The notes beneath the pieces are model-generated. The model made no database searches, was not told where the DNA came from, and saw only the letters and a program-made list of their open reading frames with translations. A stretch of 64,000 bases of DNA from Candidatus Altimarinota bacterium (GTDB taxonomy: Bacteria > Patescibacteriota > Gracilibacteria > BD1-5 > UBA6164), in NCBI GenBank assembly GCA_028692735.1, contig JAQUWS010000001.1, forward strand, positions 1 through 64,000, read 5' to 3'. Positions 20,151-30,954 of the stretch are shown here, piece after piece; positions within the stretch are counted from its first letter, which is position 1, and each line of letters begins with the position of its first letter. The position numbers and the translations under genes were made by a program.

Positions 20151-21326
20151 ATGAAAAAAGTTTTAGTTTGATTGTCTGGGGGGGTAGATAGTGCGGTTTC
20201 TGCTTATTTATTGAAAGAAGCTTGATATGATGTAACAGCTTGATTTATGATAAATTATCTTGATGAAGAAAATCCTAATTGTCCTACAAAAGTAGATTTG
20301 CAAGTTGCAAAGGAAGTTGCTGAATTTTTAAATGTTCCTTTTTTTACTTTTGATTATAGACAAGAATATTCTAATAAGGTACTTGATTATATGTTTGAAT
20401 GATATAAAAGGTGAATTACTCCGAATCCTGATGTTATGTGTAATAAAGAAATAAAATTTAAGATGTTTTTAGATGAAGCTATGGATTTATGATTTGATTA
20501 TATTGCAACAGGACATTATGCTAGGATAGTGAATAGTGAAAAATGAATAGTTAATAGTTGAATAGACTTCGTCATTCCTGCGAAGGCAGGAATCTTTAAT
20601 AATGTTCAAGACGATTTAATAGATCTTCGTGTCAAGCACGAGGATGACGATATTGATTGACAATTTACAATCTTTCACCTTTTAAAATGAGTTGATTCTA
20701 CAAAAGATCAATCGTATTTTTTGGCATTTTTAAATCAGTATCAATTATCAAAATCATTATTTCCTATTTGATGACTTGAAAAAAAAGAGGTTAGGGAAAT
20801 AGCTGAAAAGATTTGACTTCCAAATGCAAAAAGAAAGGATAGTCAGTGAATTTGTTTTGTTTGAAAGGTGGATTTTAAGAAGTTTTTGGAGAAAAAAATA
20901 AAACCAAAAGAATGAAATATTATTGATACTAGTTGAAAAATACTCTGAAAACATAGAGGGGTGTATTATTACACTATTTGACAGAGAAAATGAATTGAGA
21001 TTTGATGACTTAAAGAACCTATTTTTGTTATAAAAAAAGATATTGAAAGAAATGAACTTGTCGTTTGAAATTCTTGAGATATTAAATTATATTCGGATAA
21101 ATTATATTGTAATAATTTAATTTTTATTTCAGAAGTTTATGATTTTCCGTTGAAAGCAAAAGCTAAAATAAGATATAGACAAGTTGATCAAGATTTAGAG
21201 ATTGTTAAATTATGAAAAGAAAATTTTGAATTTGTGTTTGAAGAAAAACAAAGGGCAATAGCATCTGGTCAAGTAGTTGCTGTATATATATGAGAAGAGT
21301 TAATTGCTAGTGGTGTAATTAACTAG
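20151..21326 (+). CDS. mnmA: tRNA-specific 2-thiouridylase MnmA, with repeat-derived insertion
   Basis: 391 residues. The PP-loop is MKKVLVGLSGGVDSAVSAYL, with NPDVMCNKEIKF (catalytic Cys), ATGHYARI, LLKGVDSTKDQSYFL and RKDSQGICFVGKVDF (second catalytic Cys), then the central and C-terminal beta domains (RGVYYYTIGQRKGIEIGGLK ... SGQVVAVYIGEELIASGVIN). MnmA makes s2U34 in tRNA-Lys/Glu/Gln. About 45 extra residues (roughly 127-172) between ATGHYARI and LLKGVD are encoded by three repeat elements and include FVIPAKAGIF. The frame is intact, so the gene is probably functional. Confidence 0.95.
20528..20567 (+). repeat. A/T repeat unit inside mnmA
   Basis: AGTGAATAGTGAAAAATGAA followed by TAGTTAATAGTTGAATAG. 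It is related to the intergenic A/T repeats at 1763 and 10472. It is read through as VNSEKGIVNSGI because UGA is sense in this code and the UAG triplets are out of frame. Confidence 0.6.
20570..20595 (-). repeat. Dispersed hairpin repeat inside mnmA, inverted orientation
   Basis: CGTCATTCCTG, loop CGAAGG, CAGGAATCT. This is the reverse complement of the family format, with the GACG tail now leading. Translated in frame it gives VIPAKAGI. Confidence 0.85.
20621..20650 (+). repeat. Dispersed hairpin repeat inside mnmA, direct orientation
   Basis: Stem ATCTTCGTG / CACGAGGAT, loop TCAAG, then GACGA. It matches the intergenic copies at both ends while the stem interior differs with compensation. 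Translated in frame as DLRVKHEDDD. Confidence 0.85.
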
Positions 21327-21392
21327 TTTTTTTGTTATACTATAATTTATATGATAGAATTATTATAGTACATATTAATCTAATCATATAAT

Positions 21393-22100
21393 ATGAGAAA
21401 TTTATTTAACAAAAAATTAATTAAAATAACAAGTAGATTTAGATTTTATTTTTATATATTTTTTGTTTTTACTGTAATATTGTTGCTATCTTTTATTTAT
21501 GTAATGCATAAAAATAGAATATATTTAAATACAAAAATATTTTCTAATTATCATATGTTTTTTATACCTAATAACACAAATATGGAACAAAAAACTTTTA
21601 CAATAAAAAAGTGAGAAAAAATATCATATAAGAATTTAACAATAATTAATAAGTGATGATGACATAAGATATTTATGGATCGTAGTGATAAATTATATAC
21701 AGATTTATCTATATTAATTTCTTGAAAAAACATTGAAGATGCTATGTTTTTTTCTGATACTAAAAAACTGTATTCTCCATATTTGATTTCTATTTTTGAA
21801 ATTTGATGGAATTGAGAATATATAAAACTTAAAATTGAAAAAATCTGAGAACCAAAGATAACAGACTTTGAGGCTTCAGATATTGCTAGTAAATATTTAA
21901 GAAATAATTTTACAAATACATTTGATTTAAGTTCTATCAATGATGAATGAGATAGATTTATTGCAACTGTTTATATTATAAATAAAAAAACTTTAGATAC
22001 TTTAAATAATTGAGAATGGATTGATTTTATTAGTATCGACAAGATAACATGAAAAATTACAGAAATTTATGATAAAAATAAGTGATTTATAAAAAAATAG
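21393..22100 (+). CDS. Membrane-anchored hypothetical protein, N-terminus shared with the VanY-like protein next to it
   Basis: 235 residues. The basic N-terminus, one transmembrane helix (FYFYIFFVFTVILLLSFIYV) and the stretch to about residue 50 (HKNRIYLNTKIF) match the same region of the downstream protein. The rest is extracytoplasmic, with no recognised domain. It has strands around FTIKKGEKISYKNLTIINKG and FIATVYIINKKTLDTLNNGE. It resembles a paralogue that kept the anchor and took a different outer part. Monocistronic, with a terminator at its end. Confidence 0.7.
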
Positions 22101-22103
22101 TAA

Positions 22104-22141
22104 TAAAAAACCTTTAAATATTTTGTATACTTAGGTTTTTT
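22104..22141 (+). terminator. Intrinsic terminator overlapping a promoter
   Basis: AAAAACCT / AGGTTTTT stem with a 19-nt loop and a T-run. The loop and downstream arm carry the -35 of the next gene, so the two signals are nested. Confidence 0.6.
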
Positions 22142-22151
22142 GTGGTATAAT
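22123..22151 (+). promoter_or_regulatory. Candidate promoter of the VanY-like gene
   Basis: TTGTAT (22123-22128), 17-base spacer, TATAAT (22146-22151), 31 bases upstream of the ATG at 22182. The -10 is a consensus match at ideal spacing. Confidence 0.6.
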
Positions 22152-22181
22152 TGTTATGTTAATTTATTAATAATTTTTTAT

Positions 22182-22982
22182 ATGAAAAATTTTTTAAAGA
22201 TTAAATTATTTAAACATACTTCAAGAGTTAGGGTGTATTTTTATATGATTTCTGCTTTTATAATTGTTTTATTATTATATTTTATTTTTGTTGTTCATTA
22301 TAGTAGAAATTTTATTAATACTAAAATATATTATTATTACCCAGATCATTATAGTTCATGAATTATTCAATGATGAACATTATTGTCTGATGATAAATTT
22401 GATAATAATTATGATTTTGATACTGATTCTTCTTTTACTAAATTTGTTAATAATAAGGTTGGATTTAATAAAATAGATTATATCCCAGATGATTTAGAAA
22501 AAATTGAATCTGATTATGTTTTAGATATTAGGTGAGATTCTTTATATAGAAAAGATGCTAATTTAGCTTTACAAAACATGGCAAAAGATTTTTATTTGAT
22601 ATTTAAAAAGAAAATGGTTGTTGTAAGTGCTTTTAGAAGTTATGAATATCAAGTATGAATAAAGTCAAGATGATGTAGTGACCTGTTTTGTGCAAAACCA
22701 TGATTTTCTGAACATCAAACATGATTAGTACTAGATTTATGGGAAGCAAGTACAGAAAAAGAGTTTTTAAGTAATAAAATGTTAAATGCTTATTATTCTT
22801 GGATGCAAGATAATGCATATAAATATTGATTTCATAATACATATCAAAAATGACCTGATGTTGATTGATATGTTGTTGAACCATGGCACTGGAGATATCT
22901 TTGAATTGACTTTGCTACTTACCTTTATGAAAATAAATTAACTATATCTGAGTTCTATCAAAAATATACAGAAAATAAATAA
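22182..22982 (+). CDS. VanY/LdcB-type D-Ala-D-Ala (LD-) carboxypeptidase, membrane anchored
   Basis: 266 residues. An N-terminal anchor (YFYMISAFIIVLLLYFIFVV) is followed by a zinc peptidase domain. VVVSAFRSYEYQVGIKSRGC, SEHQTGLVLDLW (first two metal ligands, H and D) and GYVVEPWHWRYLGIDFATYL (third ligand, H) form the VanY/peptidase M15B signature. It trims peptidoglycan stem peptides outside the membrane. The first 50 residues match the preceding gene's product. Conserved glycines of the motif are UGA. Confidence 0.9.
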
Positions 22983-23053
22983 AAAAACTTGTAATTTTTT
23001 AAAAAATAATATAATTAGTCAATATTATTAAATTATTTTTATTATTATTTATT

Positions 23054-23233
23054 ATGGCAAAAGGTAAAAGAACATATGTAGGTTTATATAGTGAAGAAAC
23101 AGGAAATCTTTGTTATGTTACAAATATACAGAAAAAAAATTTTCCACAATGAAAAAAACTTTCATTAAGAAAATATAATCCTAAAACAAGACAACATGAA
23201 GTTTTAAAAATGAAAGAAATTAAAAAAGGGTAA
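23054..23233 (+). CDS. rpmG: 50S ribosomal protein L33
   Basis: 59 residues, starting MAKGKRTYVGLYSEETGN. It ends in the L33 hallmark LSLRKYNPKTRQHEVLKMKE followed by IKKG. The zinc-binding CxxC pairs of the C+ form are missing (only one Cys), so it is the zinc-independent type. Its small size is normal. A terminator follows. Confidence 0.88.
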
Positions 23234-23242
23234 TTATTAAAT

Positions 23243-23273
23243 AAAAAAACACTAGAATTTCTAGTGTTTTTTT
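23243..23273. terminator. Bidirectional intrinsic terminator
   Basis: A hairpin of ACACTAG with its complement CTAGTGT, a short loop and A/T tracts on both sides. It lies between rpmG (plus) and the U32 peptidase gene (minus), whose stop codon overlaps its edge. Confidence 0.9.
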
Positions 23274-24645
23274 ATTTATAAAAATTTGATAGAAGTTTTC
23301 TAAACCGGAGTTTTTCTCAAAAAATATGTGTTAGGTCGTAATGAGTTCTTTTTATACTAATTGATCTGTTTAATATAGAATTGTTAATTTCTCATTTTTT
23401 TATTAATTCATCTATTATCTTGATTTTATTTAATGATGTTCTTCATCTTGTAGGGAATTTTACTGTTTCTATATTTTGAAATTTCAAAAAAAATAAATAT
23501 GAATATAAATTTAATATATCACTTTTTCAATATAAATTAGCTAGTTCAATAGAATTGACTTTTGTTTCTCATCATAACTCATTTTGTTTTTCTAAATTAA
23601 AAGAAATTCAAGATTTAACAGATGCTTCTAATTCGTTTTTAAGTTCATTTATTGTATTTAGGTTTTCTCATGCATAATTGTTGTTTAATAAGTAATTTAT
23701 TCATTTTAAAACATTTAAAACCTTTTTATTTTGTTTATCTTCTAAATTTTTCATAGAATCATAATATAGGGAGATATTGTCCTTTTGTCTTATTATTAAT
23801 TTTTCAATTTCTTTTAATCAATTATTTTTATCAATGAATCATAGTTCAATGTTGTCTATGGTTTTTTTTATGTAATAAAAGTCATCTTTGAATGATTCAT
23901 TTATTAGTTTTGTTTTTTCATTGTTTGTTAGCTCATTATTTAGTATTAATTTTTTATATTCAGGATTAAATCTCTTTTTTATTATAAGTTCATTTATGAC
24001 AACAGTACAGATATCTTTATTTCAATATTTATGTTCAGCATAACATAATCAGTTATTATATCTACAGAAATCTCATTCTCAAAATACTTCAAATTTTATT
24101 TCTTTAAATTCTGTTACTAACTCTTCAATTTCTTTTAATGTAACTTCTCTACTTAATATAACTTTATTTATCCTATAGTTTTCTATAAAAAATCTTATTG
24201 ATTCTTTGTTATATAAAGCAAGTATAGTTGATAAGTTAATTTTTCATTTGTAATTTATTTCTTTTAGGTATTCTAATATTTCTATGTTTCAGCATATAAT
24301 TCAATCAAAATTTAATGAGATTAATTCTCAAATCATTTTTTTTATTAGTGGGAATGTTTCTATAGTGTAGTACCAAGCATTTAAATTAACAAAAATCTCA
24401 AGTTTATTATTATGTATTTCTTCAACTATATCTTTAAGTGTTTCGTAGTCAGTTATTTGTTCATGCTCTGCAAATCTTCAATTAGGACTTACTTCAAATC
24501 AAAATTTTTCAAACCAATATTGAGGATTATATCATGTCATAAATTCATTAGCTCAGTTCTCAATCAATAAATTTATATATTCTTTTACATCTTTTGCATT
24601 TTTTCATTTTGATTGGAATCATAATCATACAATTTTTTTAAACAT
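23272..24645 (-). CDS. Peptidase U32-family protein
   Basis: 457 residues. The N-terminal half has the U32 alternation: ENGANEFMTGYNPQYW, a KDIVEEIHNNKLEIFVNLNA segment, NFDGIICGNIEILEYLKEIN, NLSTILALYNKESIRFFIEN and the signature region VILSREVTLKEIEELVTEF. Four or more cysteines downstream (DFCRYNNGLCYAEH, DICTVV) could hold an Fe-S cluster, as in tRNA/rRNA-hydroxylating U32 members (TrhP, RlhA) and UbiU/V. The function is more likely RNA or cofactor hydroxylation than proteolysis. The second half is helical and unassigned. Confidence 0.78.
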
Positions 24646-24696
24646 AATTTATGGATTAGAATATAGATTTATTTATTAATATGTGTAATTTTGTTT

Positions 24697-25143
24697 TTAT
24701 GTAAATGCATACATAACTATTCAAGCTGCAACTGATACATTTAATGAATTTTTCTTTCACATCATAGGTATCATAAGGATTTTTTCTGACATATCAAGTA
24801 ATTTATTACTTACTCAACTTACTTCATTTCACATTATTAAGCAAATTTTATCTTCTTTTTTTCAAAAAAAATTTCTATAATCAATGCTTTTTTCAGTTAA
24901 TTCAACTGAGTAAATTTTATATCAATCATCTTTTAGTTTATTAACTATTTCAATTGGATTTTCATGATATTCCCATATTACTGTATTTTCTGCTCATAGG
25001 GCAGTTTTATTGATCTCATTTCTTGGTGGAGTTGGTGTAAATCATGTTAAAATAATCTTTCAGAATCAAGCTCAATCTGCATTTCTAAATATTGCTCAAA
25101 CATTTTGCATAGATCTTATAGAATCAAGTAGAATTATGTTCAT
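24697..25143 (-). CDS. SpoU/TrmH-family RNA 2'-O-methyltransferase
   Basis: 148 residues. The SPOUT knot shows motif 1 (DSIRSMQNVGAIFRNADGAG), motif 2 (CLIMGNEVSGVSNKLLDMSE) and motif 3 (ILMIPMMGKKNSLNVSVAAG with IVMYA). The Arg and Asn of SMQNVGAIFR and NSLNVSVA are conserved. It is short, like TrmH/TrmL-type enzymes without an extra domain. The target RNA cannot be told. It starts 140 bases from the divergent ATPase gene. Confidence 0.9.
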
Positions 25144-25224
25144 ATAATATTTTTATAAAAATTAATGTATTTTTATCTTTTTAACTAAAAAATAACTATT
25201 TTCAAGACTTTTTTTATTATTTAA

Positions 25225-25253
25225 TTACAATTTATATAATTTTGTGTTATAAT
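25225..25253 (+). promoter_or_regulatory. Candidate promoter of the conjugation-type ATPase gene
   Basis: TTACAA (25225-25230), 17-base spacer, TATAAT (25248-25253), 30 bases before the ATG at 25283. Confidence 0.55.
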
Positions 25254-25282
25254 AGACTAAGTATTATTTTATTTTTTACACG

Positions 25283-27715
25283 ATGGAAAAATTTTTATAT
25301 ATTATTCCTTTTGTTTTTATTATATCTGGAGTATATTTTTTCTATTTGAAAAAGAAAAGTGAATTAAGGCAAACATTAAATTTGGCTTTTTATAAAATAA
25401 TTGTACCTAAAAAAGATAGTGATTTGGATGATAAAAAAGAAACTTCAAGAGATTTTAAGGAAGCTGTTTCTATTATGGAACAATTATTGTCTTCATTAAA
25501 AAGTATTCAGTCTAGTAAAATATATAAAAAATTATTATGACAAGATTTAATTAGTTTAGAGTATGTTGCTATAAAAGATGAAATTTCTTTTTACATTGTA
25601 GCTCCAAAAGAATATAAAGAATTACTAGAAAAACAGATAAATTGATTTTATCCTGATGCTATAGTTGAGGAAACATTGGAAGAAAATATATTTTTAAATA
25701 AAAAATATAATGTTTCTACATATTTATTTACTAAAAGATCTTTTTGTTATCCAATAAAGACATATCAAAAACTTGAGTCTGATCCAATAAATAATATAAC
25801 TAATGCTCTCTCTAAATTAGATGAAGATGAGGCCGCAATAATACAGATTTTATTAAAACCTATTGATGATGATTGGCAAAAGGAGTCTTTTAAATTCTCA
25901 AGTAAGATTTTACAATGAAAAAAAGAAGATGCTTCTTTATGATTGTGAAGTTTAATTAAGTGATTTGTGGATATAATTTTAATGAACAAAAATGATTGAG
26001 ATAATGGTAAATGATGATGAAATTCTACTTCAGCATTGACTCAAGAAAGAGCAAAAACTGTTGATGAAAAAGGGGATAAAACATGATATGAAGTTAATAT
26101 AAGAATAATTACTACTTGAAATAATAGGTCTTCAGTTAACTCAAATCTTACAAACATTGTATCTTCTTTTTCTCAATTTTCATATCCTGAATTCAATAAA
26201 TTTTGATCTACTTATAAGCATTCTCATAATAGGCTAGTAAATAACTATATTTACAGAATTTTTTCTAAACCTTTTATGAAGGATAAAATGATTTTAAATA
26301 CTGAAGAAATTGCTTCATTGTTTCATTTTCCTCATAGTAAATATAATAAAACTCCTGAGATTAAGTGGCAGAATTTTAAAATAGTGAAAGCTCCTTCCAA
26401 TATTCCTAAAGAATGATTATTATTATGATACAACATTCATAGATGATCTAAAAAAGAAATAAGGGTAAAAACGGAGGATAGATTTAGACATTTTTATGTT
26501 ATTTGACAAACAGGTACTTGAAAATCAAGTATAATTCAAGTAATGGCTAGACAAGATTTAAGAAATTGAAATTGATTAGCAGTTATGGATCCTCATGGTG
26601 ATTTAGCTAAAGATTTACTTCCCTTTATTCCTAGAGAAAGGGCTGATGATGTAATTTATTTTGATCCTGCAGATGAATCAAGACCAATGTGATTGAATAT
26701 ACTTGAAGCAACTACTCCTGATGAAAAAGAGAAAGTTGCTCAAGATGCTATGAATATAATGATTAAACTTTTTGGTAGTGAAATATTTGGTCCGCGTATC
26801 CAAGATTATTTTAGAAACTGATGTTTAACTTTGATGGATTATCCACAATGATGAGCAATTACGGATATAATTAGAATTTTTACTGATAATGATTTTCAAA
26901 AAGATAGAATTAGAACTTTAAAAAATCCAATAGTAAGAAATTGGTGGGAAAAAACTTATGCTGCAATGTGAGAAAGAGAAAAATGAGAAATAATCCCATA
27001 TTTTGCTGCTAAGTTTTGACAGTTTATTACTAATTCAATGATGAGAAATATTTTATGACAATTGAAGAGTAGTTTTGATGTCTCTGATGTTATGCAAAAA
27101 GGAAATATCCTTATGATTAATTTAAGTAAATGACTTATATGAGATTTGAACTCAGAATTACTTTGACTAATAATTGTAAATAAAATTCAAATGGCAGCAA
27201 TGAGAAGACAGCAAATGTCAAAAGAAGATAGAAAAGATTTCTTTTTATACATTGATGAGTTTCAAAATTATATTACCCCAAGTATAGAATCTATTTTATC
27301 TGAAGCTCGTAAGTATCGTCTTTGACTTATATTAGCTCATCAATATCTTTGACAGTTAGAAAAATCTGATGCTTTAACAAAATCAAGTTTAAATCTAAAA
27401 AATGCAATATTTGGTAATGTTTGAAGTGTTCTTAGTTATAAAGTTTGACCTGAAGATTGAGAATTTTTAGCAAAGTATTATGCACCAACTTTTTCTGAAC
27501 AAGATTTAGTAAATATGGACAAATTTAAAGCAGTTATGAAGTTATCTATTGATCAGCAACCTTCTACTCCTTTTTCAATAATTCCTGTTAATCCGTATTT
27601 GGAAACTTGAGATACAAATATTGCAAAAGCTTTTGTTGAATTATCAAGATTGAAGTATTGAAGAGATAAAGAATTTGTTTGAAAGGAGATAGAGTATAGA
27701 ATATGAAGTATGTAA
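25283..27715 (+). CDS. Membrane-anchored type IV secretion/conjugation-type ATPase
   Basis: 810 residues. An N-terminal transmembrane helix (FLYIIPFVFIISGVYFFYLK) is followed by about 380 residues lacking a known motif. The motor domain has Walker A YVIGQTGTGKSSIIQV, a central GLAVMDPHGDLAKDLLPFIP (HerA/VirD4-type), Walker B-like DFFLYIDEFQNYITPSIESI and YRLGLILAHQYLGQLEKSD, the TraM-recognition pattern of coupling proteins. Homologues with this layout occur widely in CPR genomes beside pilus genes. It may power DNA uptake or secretion. The hexameric motor role is inferred. Confidence 0.82.
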
Positions 27716-27748
27716 AATTTTATTGTTTTTCTTATTTAAAAAATGTTA

Positions 27749-27779
27749 AAAATAATCTAGGATTTTCTAGATTATTTTT
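27749..27779 (+). terminator. Intrinsic terminator
   Basis: AATAATCTAG / CTAGATTATT, loop GATTTT, then TTT and G. It follows the ATPase gene by about 30 bases. Confidence 0.82.
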
Positions 27780-27906
27780 GATTTAATAAAAAAAATAACT
27801 ATTATGTTTTTAGTATTACAATGATACTTTTTATTTAAATTATATTTATTGAGTTGTATATATATAATTTAAAGTTGTGGCTATTTTAATTGTTATTTAA
27901 TTAATT

Positions 27907-28563
27907 ATGTTATATATAGTTTCTACTCCAATTTGAAATCTTGAGGATATAACTTTAAGAGCTTTGAGGACTTTGAAAGAAGTTGATTATATTGCTTGTG
28001 AAGATACAAGAACTACAGCAACATTATTAAATCATTATGAAATAAAAAAATCTCTTTTAAGTTATCATTCTTATTCTTGAGTTGCAAAGTTAGATAAAAT
28101 CATAGCATTACTTAATGAATGAAAAGATATTGCATTAGTTTCTGATGCTTGAACACCAGGTATATCTGATCCTGGTTATCCTCTTATTCAAGAAGCTTTA
28201 AAAAACAATATAAGAATTATTCCTATTCCTTGAGTTTCTGCTTTTTTAACTGCTTTACAAGCTTCTGGTTTACCTATAAATCATTTTTTATATTTTTGAT
28301 TTTTACCAATCAAAAAGTGAAGACAAACTTTATTTAAAAAACTACAAACAATTGAAGAGACTGTAGTTTTTTATGAATCAGTTCATAGAATAGAAAGAAC
28401 ATTAAGAGATTTATGAGAATATTTATGAGAAGATAGAAAAATAGTTATTGCTAGAGAATTAACAAAAAAATTTGAGGAATTTAATAGGGTAACTATAAAA
28501 GATGCTATAGATATATATTGTAAAAAAGAAAAACAGAAAGGAGAATTTGTTATTATAATTTAA
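27907..28563 (+). CDS. rsmI: 16S rRNA 2'-O-methyltransferase RsmI
   Basis: 218 residues, starting [20 protein letters not shown]. RsmI signatures are [58 protein letters not shown] and [20 protein letters not shown] with [18 protein letters not shown]. It methylates C1402 of 16S rRNA. The usual length is about 285 residues; here the C-terminal domain after residue 190 is shortened (ends KGEFVIII). No gap separates it functionally from the next small gene, 9 bases away. Confidence 0.94.
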
Positions 28564-28572
28564 GTTATTGTT

Positions 28573-28860
28573 ATGTATATTTCAAATTTATTATGAAAAA
28601 GAAATTTAAATGAACTTGTAATAAAATCTATTTTATGGAATTCTATAATAGAAATTTTTAGAAAAAATAAAAATTTTAATATTTTACCTTTTTTAGTTTC
28701 TATAAAAATTAATAATAATATAATTTTAGTTAAAGTATCTAGACCTATAATTAAGACTGAGGTTATGATTGAACGTGAAAATATAAATAATTTGTTTAAA
28801 TCTAAAATAACTAAAGTTTATAATAATAATAATGATTTTATAATAAAATATGTAGTATAA
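28573..28860 (+). CDS. Small hypothetical protein, possibly DUF721/DciA-like
   Basis: 95 residues. A predicted helix (NLNELVIKSILWNSIIEIF) is followed by strand-like NILPFLVSIKINNNIILVKV and then SRPIIKTEVMIERENINNLF. This order, hydrophobic strand then a helix with a charged face, recalls the DUF721 domain of DciA replication loaders, but the match is weak. It sits 9 bases after rsmI, probably in the same transcript. Its last codons overlap an unstarted open frame that continues to 29045. Confidence 0.5.
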
Positions 28861-29045
28861 AGGATAATGATAATAACTCTTGTTTTATTACTTCTTTTGA
28901 TAAAATAGGAAAGTTATCTCTTGAATTTAAAAAACAAATATATTTTGTTTTTTGTCAATTATCAGAGAAAAATTATATATTATTATTTGACAAATATTAT
29001 TCAAATCTTAAAATGTTTTTATTAGTAATAAATTATTTTATTTAA
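28833..29045 (+). pseudogene. Unstarted open frame in another frame, possible remnant or frameshift tail
   Basis: Frame -1 relative to the gene ending at 28860 stays open from 28833 to a TAA at 29045. It would encode a tail (KDNDNNSCFITSFDKIGKLS and then LEFKKQIYFVFCQLSEKN). No ATG, GTG or TTG starts it, and no classic slippery heptamer is seen. It reads like a coding sequence that has lost its start, or a C-terminal extension joined by a frameshift. Low confidence. Confidence 0.3.
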
Positions 29046-29061
29046 ATTTAACACTTAAAAT

Positions 29062-30954
29062 ATGATTGAAATATCATCTAAAAAAATAGAATTAAAAAAG
29101 AAAAATGAGATTCTTTTAAAAACTATAGAGTTAGATTCAGATTTAAGTTGTTTTATATTGATTGATTCGGAGGATAAGAAGTTTTCTGAAATTATATTAA
29201 ATAAAATAATTGATAATATTATATGAAAAATTTCGAAACAGTCTGCATATAAAGATTTTAGTTTAGCTTTAGAAAATACAAATATTATTTTAAAATCTTG
29301 GAGACAAGAGGAATGATTAATATGAAAATTGAGTATAATTGTAGCAGTATTGAATGATAAAAATTTAATATTTTCTACTATATGATTACCATCTTGATAT
29401 CTTATAAAAAGAGATAAAGAAATAATTGAAATAACTGAAAAAGATGATAATAAAAAGGAGTTTTCTTTTATTTCAAATTGAGAATTAAAGTGAGAAGAGA
29501 TTGTTATATTATGTAGTGATAGATTATTACATCATATTTCTAAGTCAGATATAATTGATTCTATTGATGTTGATAAGATTGATGATGTTTCAAATAACTT
29601 GGAAATTACTTTATTAGAAGAAAAATTAAATAAAAATTTAGGTTTTATTGTTATAAAAGAAGCTTATTTTAAAGATGTAAAAAAAGAGTCATTTATTTGT
29701 TTTAAAAATTATTGTTTTAAAGCTTTTGATAATAATCTTATAAAGAAAACTATTGCATTGTATATGCTTGCAAAGGAAAAATTTTCAATTCAAAAAAAGT
29801 CAATAAGAGCTATTATTTTGTTTTTATGAATTCTTGTATCGTTTTTTATTTTGTATTCAACTATTTCATGAATTATTATTAAAACATCAAAAACAGAAGT
29901 TATTAATGATTACAAAAAAGATTTGCAGAATTCAAAGGATTTGATAAAACTTGCTTCAGACAATATAAGTAATCAAGAGGTTTTTGACGAAAATATAAAG
30001 AAGGCAGAAGCTATACTTGAGACTTTAAAAGAAAATAAATTATTTTTAACTGATATTGAGGCAATTGATCAAAATATTATTATTTTGAAAAAACAGTTTA
30101 ATTTAGTTGAAACTTTTGAGGAAAGAACCGATAATATGGTTTATAATTCTTTACCAAAAACTGTTTTAAAAGTATTAGATGTAAAATGAGCTTTATATGC
30201 AATGACACCAAAAAGTATTGTTTGACCAATAATTTCTTGAGAAACTTCTAAGGAATATATCTTTAATGAATTATGAGATGATTCTTTTGTTGATATTATT
30301 GCAATAGATTGAGATATTTTTTTAGTAACAAAAATGTGAAAGATTGTTGCTGCTGAGAAAAATTGATTTTTTAGATATTATGATGTAAAATGACAGACTA
30401 AGTGGGAAGATTTTAAATATGCTACAACATATAATACTTATTTATACACTTTATCTTCTGCTTGAAATCAAGTATATAAACATAAAAAGTTTTGAACTAG
30501 TTTTGAAAAATGAATATCATATCTTACGGATGAAGATTCTAAGACATTTAATAATATAATTGATATTTGAATTGATTGATGAATTTATTTGTTGAAAGGT
30601 GATTTAAGTATGGTTAAGTTATTTAATAGTCCTTCTTACAGATTGGAGGCTTTGGTTTTAAATAAATTGCCAAAAAATTACGATATAGAGAAGTGAACTA
30701 GTTCTCCAAGAATTCTGGTATGAAGTAAATTAAAATATGTTTATCTATTTTTAAATAATAAAGTTTGGATTTTCAAGACAAATTCTCCAAATTTTAATCA
30801 AACAAAGACTTTAACGTATTTATGACAGATTGATTGAGTTAATAAGATATTAGATTTTACTGTTTATCGTGATTGAGAAGTGTTTGTTTTAAATAAAAAT
30901 TGAATATTTAGAATTAATTTTGAAGTTTCAGATAATAAGTTAATACTTAAATAA
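29062..30954 (+). CDS. PP2C-like (SpoIIE/PPM-type) domain protein with transmembrane helix and C-terminal repeat domain
   Basis: 630 residues. Residues 1-190 resemble a PP2C-type fold (IILKSWRQEEGLIGKLSIIV, AVLNDKNLIFSTIGLPSGYL, EEIVILCSDRLLHHI), although the metal-binding aspartates are not all recognisable. A transmembrane helix follows at about 250-275 (AIILFLGILVSFFILYSTIS), then a coiled-coil (YKKDLQNSKDLIKLASDNIS) and a C-terminal extracytoplasmic domain with recurring blades of about 40 residues containing ALYAM, IFLVTKMGK, TYNTYLYTLSS, GGIYLLKG and GEVFVLNKNG, like a beta-propeller. A signalling role, perhaps with the RsbW-like kinase at 39.0 kb, is inferred only. Confidence 0.6.
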
